DNA from: Hyphomicrobiales bacterium
GTDB lineage: Bacteria > Pseudomonadota > Alphaproteobacteria > Rhizobiales > Xanthobacteraceae
Direction: 5' to 3'
DNA length: 64,000 bases
Assembly: GCA_017305715.1 (NCBI GenBank)
Contig: JAFKKG010000009.1
Location: 186,001-250,000 of the forward strand
The notes under the pieces are model-generated. The model was given only the letters and a program-made list of their open reading frames with translations, was not told where the DNA came from and did no database searches. Of the stretch, positions 1-9,184 are shown one piece after another (position 1 is the stretch's first letter; each line of letters begins with the position of its first letter). The translations under genes were made by a program, and so were the position numbers.

Positions 1-553
1 CGCCAGCCGTTCGAGGCCGATCGTCGCCCCCGAAGACGCCAAGGGCCTGAAGGTGCGCGGCGGTTCGCGCGAGATGGACATGGTGCTGCAGACCGCCGGT
101 GCCGCCGTGCTCTCGGTACCCTCCAACGAACTCTATGCGGCGATGCAGACCGGTGCGTGCGATGCCGGCATCACCTCCTCCACCAGCCTGATTTCGTTCC
201 GCCTCGAGGAGGTCGCAAAGTCGCTGACGTCGGGCGCAGGAGCGTCCTACTGGTTCATGCTGGAGCCGCTGATGATGTCGAAGGCCATCTTCGACAAGCT
301 GCCCAAGAACCAGCAGGACATCCTCCTGGCCGTCGGGACTGAATTGGAAGCCTTCGGCAAGAAGGGCGCGCAGGACGACGATGTCGAGGTCGCCAAGGTC
401 TATGAAAAAGCCGGCGCCAAGGTCAGCGCACTGGATGCGGCGACCGTCGGCAAGTGGCGCGACATCGCGCGCGATACCGCGTGGAAGGACTACAGCGCCA
501 AGACGGCGAACTCCGCCAACCTGCTGAAGCTCGCCAGCGACGTCGCCGCCTGA
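1..553 (+). CDS. dctP: TRAP transporter substrate-binding protein DctP, C-terminal part
   Basis: Periplasmic solute receptor of a TRAP transporter. The 5' end is cut by the window edge; the frame is open from base 2. About 183 residues are visible, roughly the C-terminal half of a DctP protein. The segment LYAAMQTGACDAGITSSTS followed by a YWFMLEPLMMSKAIFDKLP stretch is typical of the ligand-binding second lobe. The C-terminus alternates Lys, Ala and Glu in helices, as in the family. The stop TGA overlaps the ATG of the next gene (TGATG), so it is translationally coupled to dctQ. The substrate cannot be told from this part. Confidence 0.9.
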   Translation, partial: ASRSRPIVAPEDAKGLKVRGGSREMDMVLQTAGAAVLSVPSNELYAAMQTGACDAGITSSTSLISFRLEEVAKSLTSGAGASYWFMLEPLMMSKAIFDKLPKNQQDILLAVGTELEAFGKKGAQDDDVEVAKVYEKAGAKVSALDAATVGKWRDIARDTAWKDYSAKTANSANLLKLASDVAA

Positions 554-1104
554 TGCACGGTCCGCTTCCGGATCAGGCCGATCTCAAAGCAACCGTCACG
601 GGCCATCCGCTCGTGGCGGCGCTCGAGCGGGCGCTCAGCCTCTGCAATCGTGTGATTGTCGTGCTCGCCGGCGTCGCGCTGGTCGCGGCCTGCGCGATCC
701 TGAGCTATAGCGTGCTCGGCCGCGCGCTGTTCCACAGTCCGAATTATTGGCAGGACGAAGCCGCGGTGTTCCTGCTGGTCGGCGCCACGTTCATGACGGC
801 GGCCTATGTGCAGAGCCAGCGCGGCCATGTCAGCATCGAGGCGTTTGTCGAGTTGCTGTCGCCGCTCGCCAACAAGATCCGGCTCTGGCTGGTCGACGTG
901 GCAAGCTTCGCCTTCTGCGCGTTCTTTGCGTGGAAGTCGTGGACGCTGGCGCATGAAGCCTGGGTCGACGGTCAGGTCTCGAATTCGATGTGGTCACCGC
1001 CGCTCGCGATACCCTACTTCCTGATGGCGATCGGCATGACGCTGCTGTGCGTTCAGCTGCTTTTGCAGATCATCGTTCCCCTGACCGGAGCATCGCGCCG
1101 ATGA
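553..1104 (+). CDS. dctQ: TRAP transporter small permease DctQ
   Basis: Small membrane subunit of a TRAP transporter, 183 residues. Four hydrophobic segments are visible: about residues 34-54, 70-88, 112-132 and 152-175. The PNYWQDEAAVFLLVGATF segment is the usual conserved DctQ stretch after the first membrane helix. The ATG at 553 overlaps the dctP stop, and the stop overlaps the dctM start in ATGA. A longer frame upstream is open but runs inside dctP and is not used. It pairs with DctM to form the sodium-driven transport unit. Confidence 0.92.
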   Translation: MHGPLPDQADLKATVTGHPLVAALERALSLCNRVIVVLAGVALVAACAILSYSVLGRALFHSPNYWQDEAAVFLLVGATFMTAAYVQSQRGHVSIEAFVELLSPLANKIRLWLVDVASFAFCAFFAWKSWTLAHEAWVDGQVSNSMWSPPLAIPYFLMAIGMTLLCVQLLLQIIVPLTGASRR

Positions 1105-2465
1105 CGATGGGCGTTCTCGGCATCGGCATCAGCTACGGCCTTGCCACCTTGTTTGCGATGTTCTCCGGCATGCCGATCGCATTCGCGCTTGGCGCGGTCG
1201 CCGTCGTCTTCATGGCGATCTTCATGCCTTCCGCCTCCCTCGATACGGTGACGCAAAACGTCTACGAGGAGATGGCGTCGATCACGCTATTGTCGATTCC
1301 GCTGTTCATCCTCAAGGGTGCGGCGATCGGCAAGTCCCGCGCCGGGCAGGATCTCTATTCGGCGCTGCATGCCTGGCTACATCGGGTGCCCGGCGGCCTC
1401 GGCGTCGCCAACGTGTTCGCCTGTGCGCTGTTTGCCGCGATGGCAGGCTCCTCGCCCGCCACCTGCTCGGCGATCGGCTCGGCCGGCATTCCCGAGATGC
1501 GCAAGCGCGGCTATTCCGGCGGTTTCGCCGCGGGGATCATCGCCGCCGGCGGCACGCTCGGCATCCTGTTGCCGCCGTCGATCACCATGATCCTGTTCGC
1601 GGTCGCCGCGGAAAAATCCCTCGGGCGGCTGTTCCTGGCCGGCATAGGCCCGGGCCTGCTGCTGGTCACGCTGTTCGGCCTCTATGCCGTGTTCCGCTTC
1701 CGCAAGGAATTCGCCATGGCGAAGGCGGTCTACGACAAGACCGGCGTGGATGCGGCGATCCTCAAGCGCGACGAATTCACCATGGCCGAGCGCTTCACCA
1801 TGCTGCCTCGCGTGATCCCGTTCGTGCTGCTGCTGACGGGCGTGATGATCGCGCTCTATGGCGGCTATGCAACGCCGTCGGAAACCGCCGGCCTAGGCGG
1901 ACTATTGGCCCTGGCGCTGATCGCCGTGATCTACGCGGTGTGGACACCCAGCGACCTCGCCCCGATCATGAAGTCGACGATCCGCGAATCCACCATGCTG
2001 ATGATGATCATCGGCATGTCGCTGCTCTATTCCTATGTGATGAGCTATCTGCACATCTCGCAATCGGCGGCCGAGGCCATCGTTGCGATGCATCTGCCGC
2101 GTTGGGAATTGCTGTTCGCGATCCTGGTCATGGTCGTCATCCTCGGCTTCTTCCTGCCGCCGGTCTCGATCATCCTGATGACCGCGCCGATCATCCTGCC
2201 GCCGCTGCGCGCCGCCAATTTCGACATCATCTGGTTCGGCGTGGTCATGACCATCGTGATGGAGATGGGGCTGATCCACCCGCCGGTCGGGCTCAACATC
2301 TTCGTCATCCGCAACGTCGCGCCCGATATCCCCCTCAGCGAGGTGATCTGGGGCACGCTGCCGTTCGTGCTGCTGATGATGCTGGCGGTGCTGCTATTGT
2401 GCTTCTTCCCGGAGATTTCGACGGGACTGCCCAATCTGGTGATGGGACCCGACGGAGGACGATAG
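1101..2465 (+). CDS. dctM: TRAP transporter large permease DctM
   Basis: Large membrane subunit of the TRAP transporter, 454 residues, with about 12 to 13 hydrophobic segments, close to the usual size of the family. Typical stretches are FAAMAGSSPATCSAIGS (about residue 110), GGTLGILLPPSITMI (about 150) and GFFLPPVSIILMTAPIILP (about 350). The ATG at 1101 lies in an ATGA overlap with dctQ, which is why this start was chosen over the longer frame beginning at 990. It is the last gene of the operon; a palindromic repeat follows it. Confidence 0.93.
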   Translation: MTMGVLGIGISYGLATLFAMFSGMPIAFALGAVAVVFMAIFMPSASLDTVTQNVYEEMASITLLSIPLFILKGAAIGKSRAGQDLYSALHAWLHRVPGGLGVANVFACALFAAMAGSSPATCSAIGSAGIPEMRKRGYSGGFAAGIIAAGGTLGILLPPSITMILFAVAAEKSLGRLFLAGIGPGLLLVTLFGLYAVFRFRKEFAMAKAVYDKTGVDAAILKRDEFTMAERFTMLPRVIPFVLLLTGVMIALYGGYATPSETAGLGGLLALALIAVIYAVWTPSDLAPIMKSTIRESTMLMMIIGMSLLYSYVMSYLHISQSAAEAIVAMHLPRWELLFAILVMVVILGFFLPPVSIILMTAPIILPPLRAANFDIIWFGVVMTIVMEMGLIHPPVGLNIFVIRNVAPDIPLSEVIWGTLPFVLLMMLAVLLLCFFPEISTGLPNLVMGPDGGR

Positions 2466-2478
2466 CGGCTTTTTTCGC

Positions 2479-2549
2479 CATTGCGAGGAGCGCAGCGACG
2501 AAGCAATCCATCCATCCGTTATGCCGATTGCTTCGCTTCGCTCGCAATG
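2479..2549. repeat. Interspersed palindromic repeat (Bradyrhizobium type)
   Basis: Two near-complementary arms, 2479-2507 (starting CATTGCGAGGAGCGCAGCGA) and 2526-2549 (GATTGCTTCGCTTCGCTCGC and on), separated by about 18 bases. Elements with this CATTGCGAG...GCAATC pattern are scattered through Bradyrhizobium genomes. It lies between convergent dctM and the HMG-CoA lyase gene and could act as a bidirectional RNA hairpin. Confidence 0.8.
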
Positions 2550-2556
2550 ACGGTGG

Positions 2557-3452
2557 CTAGGTTGACGTCCGCCGCTTGGCATTCAACGCCGACGCCACGC
2601 GGCTGACGGGAGGCCGGCCGATCAACTTGCTGATTGCGTTGGTCGCCGCCAGCAGCTTTGCCATATCGACCCCCGTCGCGATCCCCATGCCTTCCAGCAT
2701 GTAGACCACATCCTCGGTTGCGACATTGCCGGTCGCGCCGGGCGCGTAGGGGCAGCCGCCGAGGCCGCCAGCGGCGGAGTCGATGACGCGCACGCCCTCC
2801 TCCATGCCGGCGTAGAGATTGGCCAGCGCCTGCCCGTACGTGTCGTGGAAATGCATCGCGAGTTTGTCCGCCGCCACTTCCGCGGCGACCGCGCGCAACA
2901 TCTGCCTGGCCTTGAGCGGCGTGCCGACCCCAATGGTGTCGCCGAGCGAGATTTCGTAACAGCCGAGATCCCACAGCGTCCTGGCGAGATCGGCGACCGC
3001 CTTCGGCTTGATCTCGCCGTCGAACGGACAGCCGAGCACGCAGGAGATATAACCGCGCACCTTGACGCCATCCGCCCTGGCTCGCGCCAGTACCGGCTTG
3101 AAGCGCTCGATCGATTCTGCGACCGAGCAATTGATGTTGGCACGCGAAAAACCTTTGGATGCGGCGGCGAACACGGAGACCACCTTCGCCCCCGCCGCAC
3201 GCGCAGCCTCATAGCCCTTCTCGTTTGGCACCAGGACGTGGAATTCGGCGGCCTTGAGGGCAGCACCTGATCCGAACTCGCCATCTGCGGGACCGCCTTG
3301 GGCGAGACGAAGGCGCCGACCTCAACGGTCGCGAGCCCGGCGGCCACCAGCGCCTCGACAAAGCCGTTGCGCGCCTCGACGCTGACTGGCGTCTTCTCGT
3401 TCTGCAGGCCGTCGCGCGGCCCCATCTCGATGATGCGGACGGCGTCGCTCAT
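2557..3452 (-). pseudogene. mvaB: Hydroxymethylglutaryl-CoA lyase, frameshifted
   Basis: Last enzyme of leucine degradation, splitting HMG-CoA to acetoacetate and acetyl-CoA. The N-terminal part is in one frame from ATG 3452 (IIEMGPRDGLQNEKTPVSVE, then SPKAVPQMASSDQV). The remainder is in another frame, from about 3255 to the TAG at 2557 (LKAAEFHVLVPNEKGYEA, GCPFDGEIKPKAV, the signature GGLGGCPYAPGATGN with the catalytic Cys). The two parts join near 3250-3266, and the span is one base short of a whole number of codons, so a single-base deletion would explain it. The repaired length of about 298 residues is normal for the family. It follows mccA by 7 bases in a leucine operon. It is either a true mutation or a sequencing error. 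Confidence 0.82.
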
Positions 3453-3459
3453 TGCGGCC

Positions 3460-5481
3460 TCACGAGGCCGCCGGTTCGACTTCGGCGAGTTCGACCCCCT
3501 CGCCGACGATATCGCCGACCTTGCATTTGATCTTTTTCAACACGCCGGCATAGGGCGCGCGCAAAGTCTGCTCCATCTTCATGACTTCCAGCGTCAGGAT
3601 CGCGGCGCCCTTTCCCAGCGTCGCCCCCTCCTCGGCCAGCAAGGCCACGACGGTGCCCGGCAACGGCGCGACGATCTTGTCCTCGCCGATCTGCTCCTCG
3701 GTCTCGCCGCCGAACGGATCGACCCAGTGCAGGTCGAAGCGGCCATTGCGGGTGCGCAGATAGAGTTCGTGGCCCTCGATCACGGCCACGACGTGGGATT
3801 TCATCCCATCGAGCGTGAGATCAAAACCGCCATCGCCGGTCGGCGCCGTCGTGAATACGAATTGGCGCTCGCCGATCGACAACTTCGATGAACCATTGCC
3901 ATAATCCAGCGTGACCTTCTGTTCAGCGTCCTGCCCCTGGCGGAGCACGAACACGCGCTGCCGCTGGCCGACCGGCTGCCAACCAAAGGCCTGCCATGGC
4001 GAATGGGCCTCCTTGGCCGCGGCCTTGCGTTCCTCGACCACGATAGCGGCTACCGCGGCGCATAGTTCGAGATCGCCGCAAGCGTATTTCTGCTCCGTCA
4101 GGCCCTTCAGTTCGCGCTCGATAAAACTGGTGTCGATCGCATTGGCGCGCACCTGCGGATGCGTCACCAGCGCCGACAGGAACGGGATGTTGGTGACGAT
4201 GCCGCGAACGTCGGTCTCTTCCAGCCCGCGGTTGAGCCGTTCGATCGCGGCCTGCCGGGTCGGCGCCCACGCGATCACCTTTGCGAGCATGGCGTCGTAA
4301 TAGGGAGAAACCGCATCGCCGCTGCGATAGCCGGCGTCGATGCGCAGGCCATCGACGGCGTCAGGCGTCCGCCAGGTTTTGATCCGGCCGACCGAGGGCA
4401 TGAAATTCTTCTGCGGGTTTTCTGCGTAGACCCGCGCCTCGATGGCGTGGCCGTTCAGCTTGATCTCGTTCTGCGCCAACGGCAGCTTCTCGCCGAACGC
4501 CACCCGCAACTGCCATTCCACGAGGTCGATGCCGGTGATCAGTTCAGTCACGGGATGCTCGACCTGCAGGCGGGTGTTCATCTCGATGAAGAACACGTCC
4601 TTGCCGTCGGAGACGAATTCGATGGTGCCGGCGCCGACATAATTGACCGCGCCCGCCGCCTTGCGCGCGGCGGCACAGACCGTCTCGCGCTGGTTGGCGT
4701 CCAGCGTCGGCGACGGCGCTTCCTCGATCACCTTCTGATGCCGCCGCTGCAACGTGCATTCGCGTTCGAACAGCGACAGCAAATTGCCGTGGCTGTCGCC
4801 GATGATCTGCACCTCGATGTGACGGGGGTTGAGGACGAATTTCTCGATCAGCATGCGGTCGTCGCCGAACGCGGCCTTGGCCTCGCGCTTGGCGCTGACG
4901 ACGGCCGCGGACAGTTCGCCGGCCGAATTGACCAGCCGCATGCCGCGCCCGCCACCGCCGGCGGAGGCCTTGACCAGCACCGGGAAGCCGATCTTGTCGG
5001 CGGCGCTGGCCAGCGTGGCCTCGTCCTGGGCCTCGCCGTGATAGCCGGGCACCAGTGGCACGCCGGCCTTTTCCATCAGCGCCTTGGAGCCGGATTTGGA
5101 GCCCATCGCCGTCATCATCGCGGCGGTCGGCCCGACGAACACCAGGCCGGCATCGAAGCAGGCCTGCGCGAATTCGGCATTTTCCGACAGGAACCCGTAG
5201 CCGGGATGCACGGCCTCAGCCCCCGTCTGCCGCGCCGCGTCGATGACGCGCTCGATGTTGAGGTAGCTGTCGCGGGCCCTGGCCGGGCCGAGCAGCACGG
5301 CCTCGTCGGCCATGGCGACGTGCATGGCGTCGCGGTCGGCCTCGGAATAGACAGCGACGGTGCGCAGGCCCATGGCACGGGCGGAGCGGATCACGCGGCA
5401 GGCGATCTCGCCGCGGTTGGCGATCAACAGCGTGCGAAAACGCCGGTATAGTTTCGAGCGGTCCATCATCTGATCCTGCAT
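3460..5481 (-). CDS. mccA: Methylcrotonyl-CoA carboxylase, biotin-carrying alpha subunit
   Basis: Biotin carboxylase plus biotin carrier subunit of 3-methylcrotonyl-CoA carboxylase, 673 residues. The N-terminus RTLLIANRGEIACRVIRSA, the ATP-grasp loop KASAGGGGRGMRLV and the EMNTRLQVEHPVTE motif mark the biotin carboxylase domain (about residues 12-460). EVMKMEQ near residue 635 carries the biotinylated lysine. A BT-type middle region separates the two. The start at 5481 was chosen because its ATG overlaps the mccB stop (TGATG); the longer frame upstream lies inside mccB. Pairing with a carboxyltransferase beta subunit and an HMG-CoA lyase favours methylcrotonyl-CoA over propionyl- or geranyl-CoA as substrate. 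Confidence 0.93.
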   Translation of the reverse strand: MQDQMMDRSKLYRRFRTLLIANRGEIACRVIRSARAMGLRTVAVYSEADRDAMHVAMADEAVLLGPARARDSYLNIERVIDAARQTGAEAVHPGYGFLSENAEFAQACFDAGLVFVGPTAAMMTAMGSKSGSKALMEKAGVPLVPGYHGEAQDEATLASAADKIGFPVLVKASAGGGGRGMRLVNSAGELSAAVVSAKREAKAAFGDDRMLIEKFVLNPRHIEVQIIGDSHGNLLSLFERECTLQRRHQKVIEEAPSPTLDANQRETVCAAARKAAGAVNYVGAGTIEFVSDGKDVFFIEMNTRLQVEHPVTELITGIDLVEWQLRVAFGEKLPLAQNEIKLNGHAIEARVYAENPQKNFMPSVGRIKTWRTPDAVDGLRIDAGYRSGDAVSPYYDAMLAKVIAWAPTRQAAIERLNRGLEETDVRGIVTNIPFLSALVTHPQVRANAIDTSFIERELKGLTEQKYACGDLELCAAVAAIVVEERKAAAKEAHSPWQAFGWQPVGQRQRVFVLRQGQDAEQKVTLDYGNGSSKLSIGERQFVFTTAPTGDGGFDLTLDGMKSHVVAVIEGHELYLRTRNGRFDLHWVDPFGGETEEQIGEDKIVAPLPGTVVALLAEEGATLGKGAAILTLEVMKMEQTLRAPYAGVLKKIKCKVGDIVGEGVELAEVEPAAS

Positions 5482-7085
5482 CACATCCTGAACAGGCCGA
5501 ATTTCGTCGGTTCGATCGGCGCGTTGGCAGCCGCGGACAATCCAAGGCCGAGCACCAGCCGCGTATCGGCGGGGTCGATCACCCCGTCGTCCCACAGCCG
5601 TGCGGTGGCATAATAGGGGCTGCCCTGGGTCTCATACTGGGCGCGGATCGGCGCACGAAACTTCTCGTCCTCCTCGGCCGACCAGGTGTCGCCCTTGGCT
5701 TCGATACCGTCGCGCCGCACCTGGGCCAGCACCATCGAGGCCTGCTCGCCGCCCATCACCGAGATACGGGCGTTCGGCCACATCCAGAGGAAGCGCGGGC
5801 TGTAGGCACGGCCCGACATGCCGTAATTGCCGGCGCCGTAGGAGCCGCCGATCACGACGGTGAATTTCGGCACGCCCGCGGTGGCCACCGCCGTCACCAG
5901 TTTGGCGCCGTCGCGCGCGATGCCGCCGGCCTCGTATTTCTTGCCGACCATGAAGCCGGTGATGTTCTGCAGGAACACCAGCGGGATATTGCGCTGGCAG
6001 CACAATTCGATGAAATGCGCACCCTTCAGTGAACTCTCGCTGAACAGGATGCCGTTATTGGCGATGATCCCGACCGGATAACCCCAGATATGGGCAAACC
6101 CGCAGATCAGGGTCTGGCCGTACAGCTTCTTGAACTCGTCGAATTCCGAGCCATCGACCAGCCGCGCGATGATGTCGTGGACGTCGAACGGTTTGCGGCC
6201 GTCGGCGGATACCACACCGTAGATTTCCTCCGCCGGGAACAGCGGTTCGCGCGGCGCCTGCATGTTGAGCGCGGCGCGCGTCGGCTGTTTCAGGGTCGCG
6301 ACGATGCGCCGGGCGATGCCGATCGCGTGCGCATCGTTCTGCGCATAATGGTCGGTGACGCCGGACTGCCGCGAATGCACGTCGGCGCCGCCGAGTTCCT
6401 CGGCCGTGACCACCTCGCCGGTCGCGGCCTTCACCAGCGGCGGTCCGCCGAGGAAGATAGTGCCTTGATTGCGCACGATGATGCTCTCGTCCGACATCGC
6501 CGGCACATAGGCGCCGCCGGCGGTGCAGGATCCCATCACGATGGCGATCTGCGGAATACCCTGCGCCGACATCTGCGCCTGGTTGTAGAAGATGCGGCCG
6601 AAATGCCGCTCGTCCGGAAAGATCTCGTCCTGCAGCGGCAGGAACGCACCGCCGGAATCGACCATATAGACGCAAGGCAGATTGTTCTGCCGCGCGATAT
6701 CCTGCGCCCGCAGATGCTTCTTTACGGTCATCGGATAATAGGTGCCGCCCTTGATGGTGGCATCATTGGCGACGATGACGCATTCGCGCCCCGAGATGCG
6801 CCCCACCCCGGTGATGACGCTGGCGGAATGGACGTCGCCGCCATAGAGGCCGTGCGCCGCCAGCGGCGACAATTCGAGGAACGCGGTACCGGGATCGATC
6901 AAGAGGTCGACGCGCTGGCGCGCCAGCATCTTGCCGCGCGAGGTATGGCGAGCGCGCGAGGTTTCGCCGCCGCCGCCCGCAACCACCTTGAGTTTTTCGC
7001 GGAGGTCTGCGACGAGGCCGCGCATCACCTCGGCGTTGCGGGCAAAATCAGCGGATTTCGGGTCGATCGTGGAATGAAGCGGCAT
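5481..7085 (-). CDS. mccB: Methylcrotonyl-CoA carboxylase, carboxyltransferase beta subunit
   Basis: Carboxyltransferase subunit, 534 residues, a normal length for MccB. It moves the carboxyl group from biotin to 3-methylcrotonyl-CoA in leucine catabolism. Visible family stretches include [20 protein letters not shown] near residue 55, [20 protein letters not shown] near 165, [17 protein letters not shown] near 200, and [20 protein letters not shown] near 425. It is the first gene of the leftward operon mccB-mccA-HMG-CoA lyase. About 340 bases upstream separate it from a divergent TetR gene, with two operator-like sites between them. No isovaleryl-CoA dehydrogenase or methylglutaconyl-CoA hydratase gene is next to it here. 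Confidence 0.95.
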   Translation of the reverse strand: MPLHSTIDPKSADFARNAEVMRGLVADLREKLKVVAGGGGETSRARHTSRGKMLARQRVDLLIDPGTAFLELSPLAAHGLYGGDVHSASVITGVGRISGRECVIVANDATIKGGTYYPMTVKKHLRAQDIARQNNLPCVYMVDSGGAFLPLQDEIFPDERHFGRIFYNQAQMSAQGIPQIAIVMGSCTAGGAYVPAMSDESIIVRNQGTIFLGGPPLVKAATGEVVTAEELGGADVHSRQSGVTDHYAQNDAHAIGIARRIVATLKQPTRAALNMQAPREPLFPAEEIYGVVSADGRKPFDVHDIIARLVDGSEFDEFKKLYGQTLICGFAHIWGYPVGIIANNGILFSESSLKGAHFIELCCQRNIPLVFLQNITGFMVGKKYEAGGIARDGAKLVTAVATAGVPKFTVVIGGSYGAGNYGMSGRAYSPRFLWMWPNARISVMGGEQASMVLAQVRRDGIEAKGDTWSAEEDEKFRAPIRAQYETQGSPYYATARLWDDGVIDPADTRLVLGLGLSAAANAPIEPTKFGLFRM

Positions 7086-7252
7086 GGCCTATCGTTTCTT
7101 TGGGTGACGGGCTGGTGGTGCGTGGCCTTCAAGATCGTTGGGACTAGACCTTTCGCGAAACGGCGCGACCGGCTGTACCATCTTTGGGGCGAAGTGTCCC
7201 GGCGGTCGGGCTTGCCGGGCCGCTTGCGGGATGAAGCCTCCTCCGAATTAAA

Positions 7253-7268
7253 AACGATCATACGTTTT
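7253..7268. promoter_or_regulatory. Operator-like palindrome, copy 1
   Basis: AAACGATCATACGTTT, with arms AAACG and CGTTT, set in a longer imperfect palindrome of A and T runs (7248-7275). It closely matches the site at 7361-7376 when that is read on the other strand. It lies between mccB and the TetR gene, so binding by that regulator is likely but not shown. Confidence 0.55.
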
Positions 7269-7360
7269 TTTAATCGACCTGCAAGAGGAGGATCGACCAT
7301 TTCCGATTTTCCGTTGGAATGGCATGTTATGCCGTTGATTTTCCTCGCATCTCATGCAAT

Positions 7361-7376
7361 AATCATACGATCGTTT
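7361..7376. promoter_or_regulatory. Operator-like palindrome, copy 2
   Basis: On the minus strand this reads AAACGATCGTATGATT, matching 13 of 16 positions of the first site (AAACGATCATACGTTT). It sits 53 bases before the ATG of the TetR gene, where autoregulation would be expected. Confidence 0.5.
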
Positions 7377-7428
7377 GTATCTTTATGCGCCGAAATATCG
7401 CGACGCACTCGACCACCTCGGGGACCAG

Positions 7429-8076
7429 ATGGCACGCACGATCGGCTCCTACGGCCCGAAGACGCTGGAAGCGATCCGCAAGGCCGGCCTGCGCCTGATC
7501 TTCGAACAGGGCTTTGCCGCGATGAGCCTGCGCGATCTCGCGGCCGAGGTCGGGATCCAGGTGGGGTCGCTGTACAACCATATCAGCACCAAGCAGGAAT
7601 TGCTGTTCGACCTGGTGCAGGACCACCTCAACGTGCTGCTTCGCGAGCTCGATCTGGCGCTGGAAGGAAAGCAGGGTCCGGAGGAGAAGCTCCGCGCCTT
7701 CGTCGCCTTCCATGTCGGCTACCACATGAGCCGCAAGCGCGAGACCTCCATCGCCAACTCCGAACTGCGCAGCCTGGAGCCGAAGAACTACGATGCCATC
7801 GTGGCGCTGCGCACCGCCTATGAGGCGCGGCTGGCGCGAATCCTCAGCGAGGGCGTTGCCGAAGGCGTGTTCGAAGTCGTCGATATCAAGGTGGCGACGT
7901 TCGCGATCCTGGCGCTGCTGACCGGCATCTGCAACTGGTACCGGCCGGGCGGGCGCCTGACCAAGGAAGCGATCATCGCCGCCCATGAAAAGCTGGTGCT
8001 GTCGGGGGTGTCGCCGCAGGCTATGAGCCTCCCTGCCCGCAGCCCCCGCAAGCCACGGCGCGTGGCATCCGCTTAG
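7429..8076 (+). CDS. TetR-family transcriptional regulator
   Basis: DNA-binding repressor of the TetR family, 215 residues. The helix-turn-helix lies at about residues 10-55: LRLIFEQGFAAMSLRDLAAE, then VGIQVGSLYNHISTKQELLF. The rest is helical ligand-binding domain. The ATG at 7429 is preferred; the frame also opens at a TTG at 7375, but that adds residues that do not fit the family and runs close to the operator-like site. Being divergent from mccBA, it probably controls the leucine operon; TetR-type regulators of leucine degradation (LiuQ) have been proposed in other proteobacteria. Target and ligand are inferred, not seen. Confidence 0.88.
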   Translation: MARTIGSYGPKTLEAIRKAGLRLIFEQGFAAMSLRDLAAEVGIQVGSLYNHISTKQELLFDLVQDHLNVLLRELDLALEGKQGPEEKLRAFVAFHVGYHMSRKRETSIANSELRSLEPKNYDAIVALRTAYEARLARILSEGVAEGVFEVVDIKVATFAILALLTGICNWYRPGGRLTKEAIIAAHEKLVLSGVSPQAMSLPARSPRKPRRVASA

Positions 8077-8099
8077 CGACGACCGGCGGACCGGCAGCC

Positions 8100-8585
8100 A
8101 TGACAGCCCATCCCGAACTCGACGAGATCGACCTGAAGATATTGTCCGAGCTCCAGAAAGACGGACGAATCCGGATCAACGAACTGGCCAGCCGCGTCGG
8201 CCTCTCGCTACCGCCTTGCCTGCGCCGCGTGCGCGCCCTGCGCGCCCGCGGCGTCATCACCGCGATCCGCGCCACCATCGACGAGAAGGTGCTGGGCTTT
8301 GAAGTCACCTCGTTCGTATCGATCCAGCTGACGAGCCAGGCCAAGGCGACGCTGGACACGTTCGAAGCCGCGATTGCGGCCTTGCCGCTGGTGCTGCAGA
8401 GCTGGCGCATTTCGGGCGAAGCGGACTTTTTGCTCAAATGCATCGCGCCAAGCGTCGAGGGGATGCATCAACAGCTGCGCCAGTTTGCGGCGATGCCCGA
8501 GGTCCGGACCATCAGGAGCTTGCCGGTGCTCGGCATCGCCAAGGATGCCCCTTTGCCGATCCCGGGGGATCCGGCGCTCCCGTAA
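8100..8585 (+). CDS. Lrp/AsnC-family transcriptional regulator
   Basis: Amino-acid-responsive regulator, 161 residues, the usual size. The N-terminal winged helix is at about residues 8-65 (LDEIDLKILSELQKDGRIRI, ELASRVGLSLPPCLRRV). The C-terminal RAM-type ligand and oligomerisation domain is at about 75-150 (SWRISGEADFLLKCIAPSVE). It starts 24 bases after the TetR gene on the same strand, so the two may be co-transcribed. This points to an amino-acid signal feeding the neighbouring leucine genes, which is inference. Confidence 0.92.
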   Translation: MTAHPELDEIDLKILSELQKDGRIRINELASRVGLSLPPCLRRVRALRARGVITAIRATIDEKVLGFEVTSFVSIQLTSQAKATLDTFEAAIAALPLVLQSWRISGEADFLLKCIAPSVEGMHQQLRQFAAMPEVRTIRSLPVLGIAKDAPLPIPGDPALP

Positions 8586-8615
8586 CCCGCCCCTAACCGA
8601 TCCATCGGGCGATGT

Positions 8616-8921
8616 TCAGTGGGTCCAGGGTTCGCCGCGCCGGAACGCAAAATTGTCGGCATAGGCGACCTGCCGGTGCGCGGAATCCTTGGGCTCGATT
8701 ACCTGGTAGGCAATGCCCTTGCGCTCGCAATAGGCCACCGCGTCTTCCCGGGTGTCGAAGTGGAGCGTGAGCTGCTGCTTCATGTCGCCGGACGAGGTCC
8801 AGCCCATCAACGGTTCGATCGCCCGGGGTTGTTCGGGTTCGTAGTCAAGTTGCCACTCCCGGGTCTTGGCCCGGCCCGATTGCATCGCGTTTTTGGCGGG
8901 CTTAAAAATGCGTGCGGTCAT
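8616..8921 (-). CDS. Complex I accessory subunit, NDUFS4-like
   Basis: Homologue of the mitochondrial complex I 18-kDa subunit (ETC complex I subunit conserved region), 101 residues as in other alphaproteobacteria. Visible features are MTARIFKPAKNAMQSGRAKT at the start, the LDYEPEQPRAIEPLMGWTSS stretch, and EDAVAYCERKGIAYQV near residue 60. It acts at the matrix-arm side of NADH:ubiquinone oxidoreductase in the cytoplasm. It is a single gene, away from any nuo operon, convergent with the Lrp gene. Confidence 0.92.
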   Translation of the reverse strand: MTARIFKPAKNAMQSGRAKTREWQLDYEPEQPRAIEPLMGWTSSGDMKQQLTLHFDTREDAVAYCERKGIAYQVIEPKDSAHRQVAYADNFAFRRGEPWTH

Positions 8922-9184
8922 GGATGGTCGGGCCCCCTGAGATGTGCGACATAGAACATGCGACTTGGTGACGTTTGGTGGAAACGGCCGGGATAGTATA
9001 GAGACACCTTTCAGTCGATTTGATCGGTGATTCCGTCATTCCGGATGTACCATTTTCGTATCGGTATAGTCACTATGCTGCAGTGTGACAACGTCAGGCC
9101 GGCCTGGGCCCAAAGCATGGTTCGAGGCATGATTCACGGCTTGGTCTGCGATCTTCCCGAAAGCATCACTTCGAAACGGCTCCC

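Noticed and set aside
4159-7823. Long plus-strand open frames over the mcc genes (430 and 577 codons)
   Set aside because: Antisense shadows of mccA and mccB; no protein-like composition.
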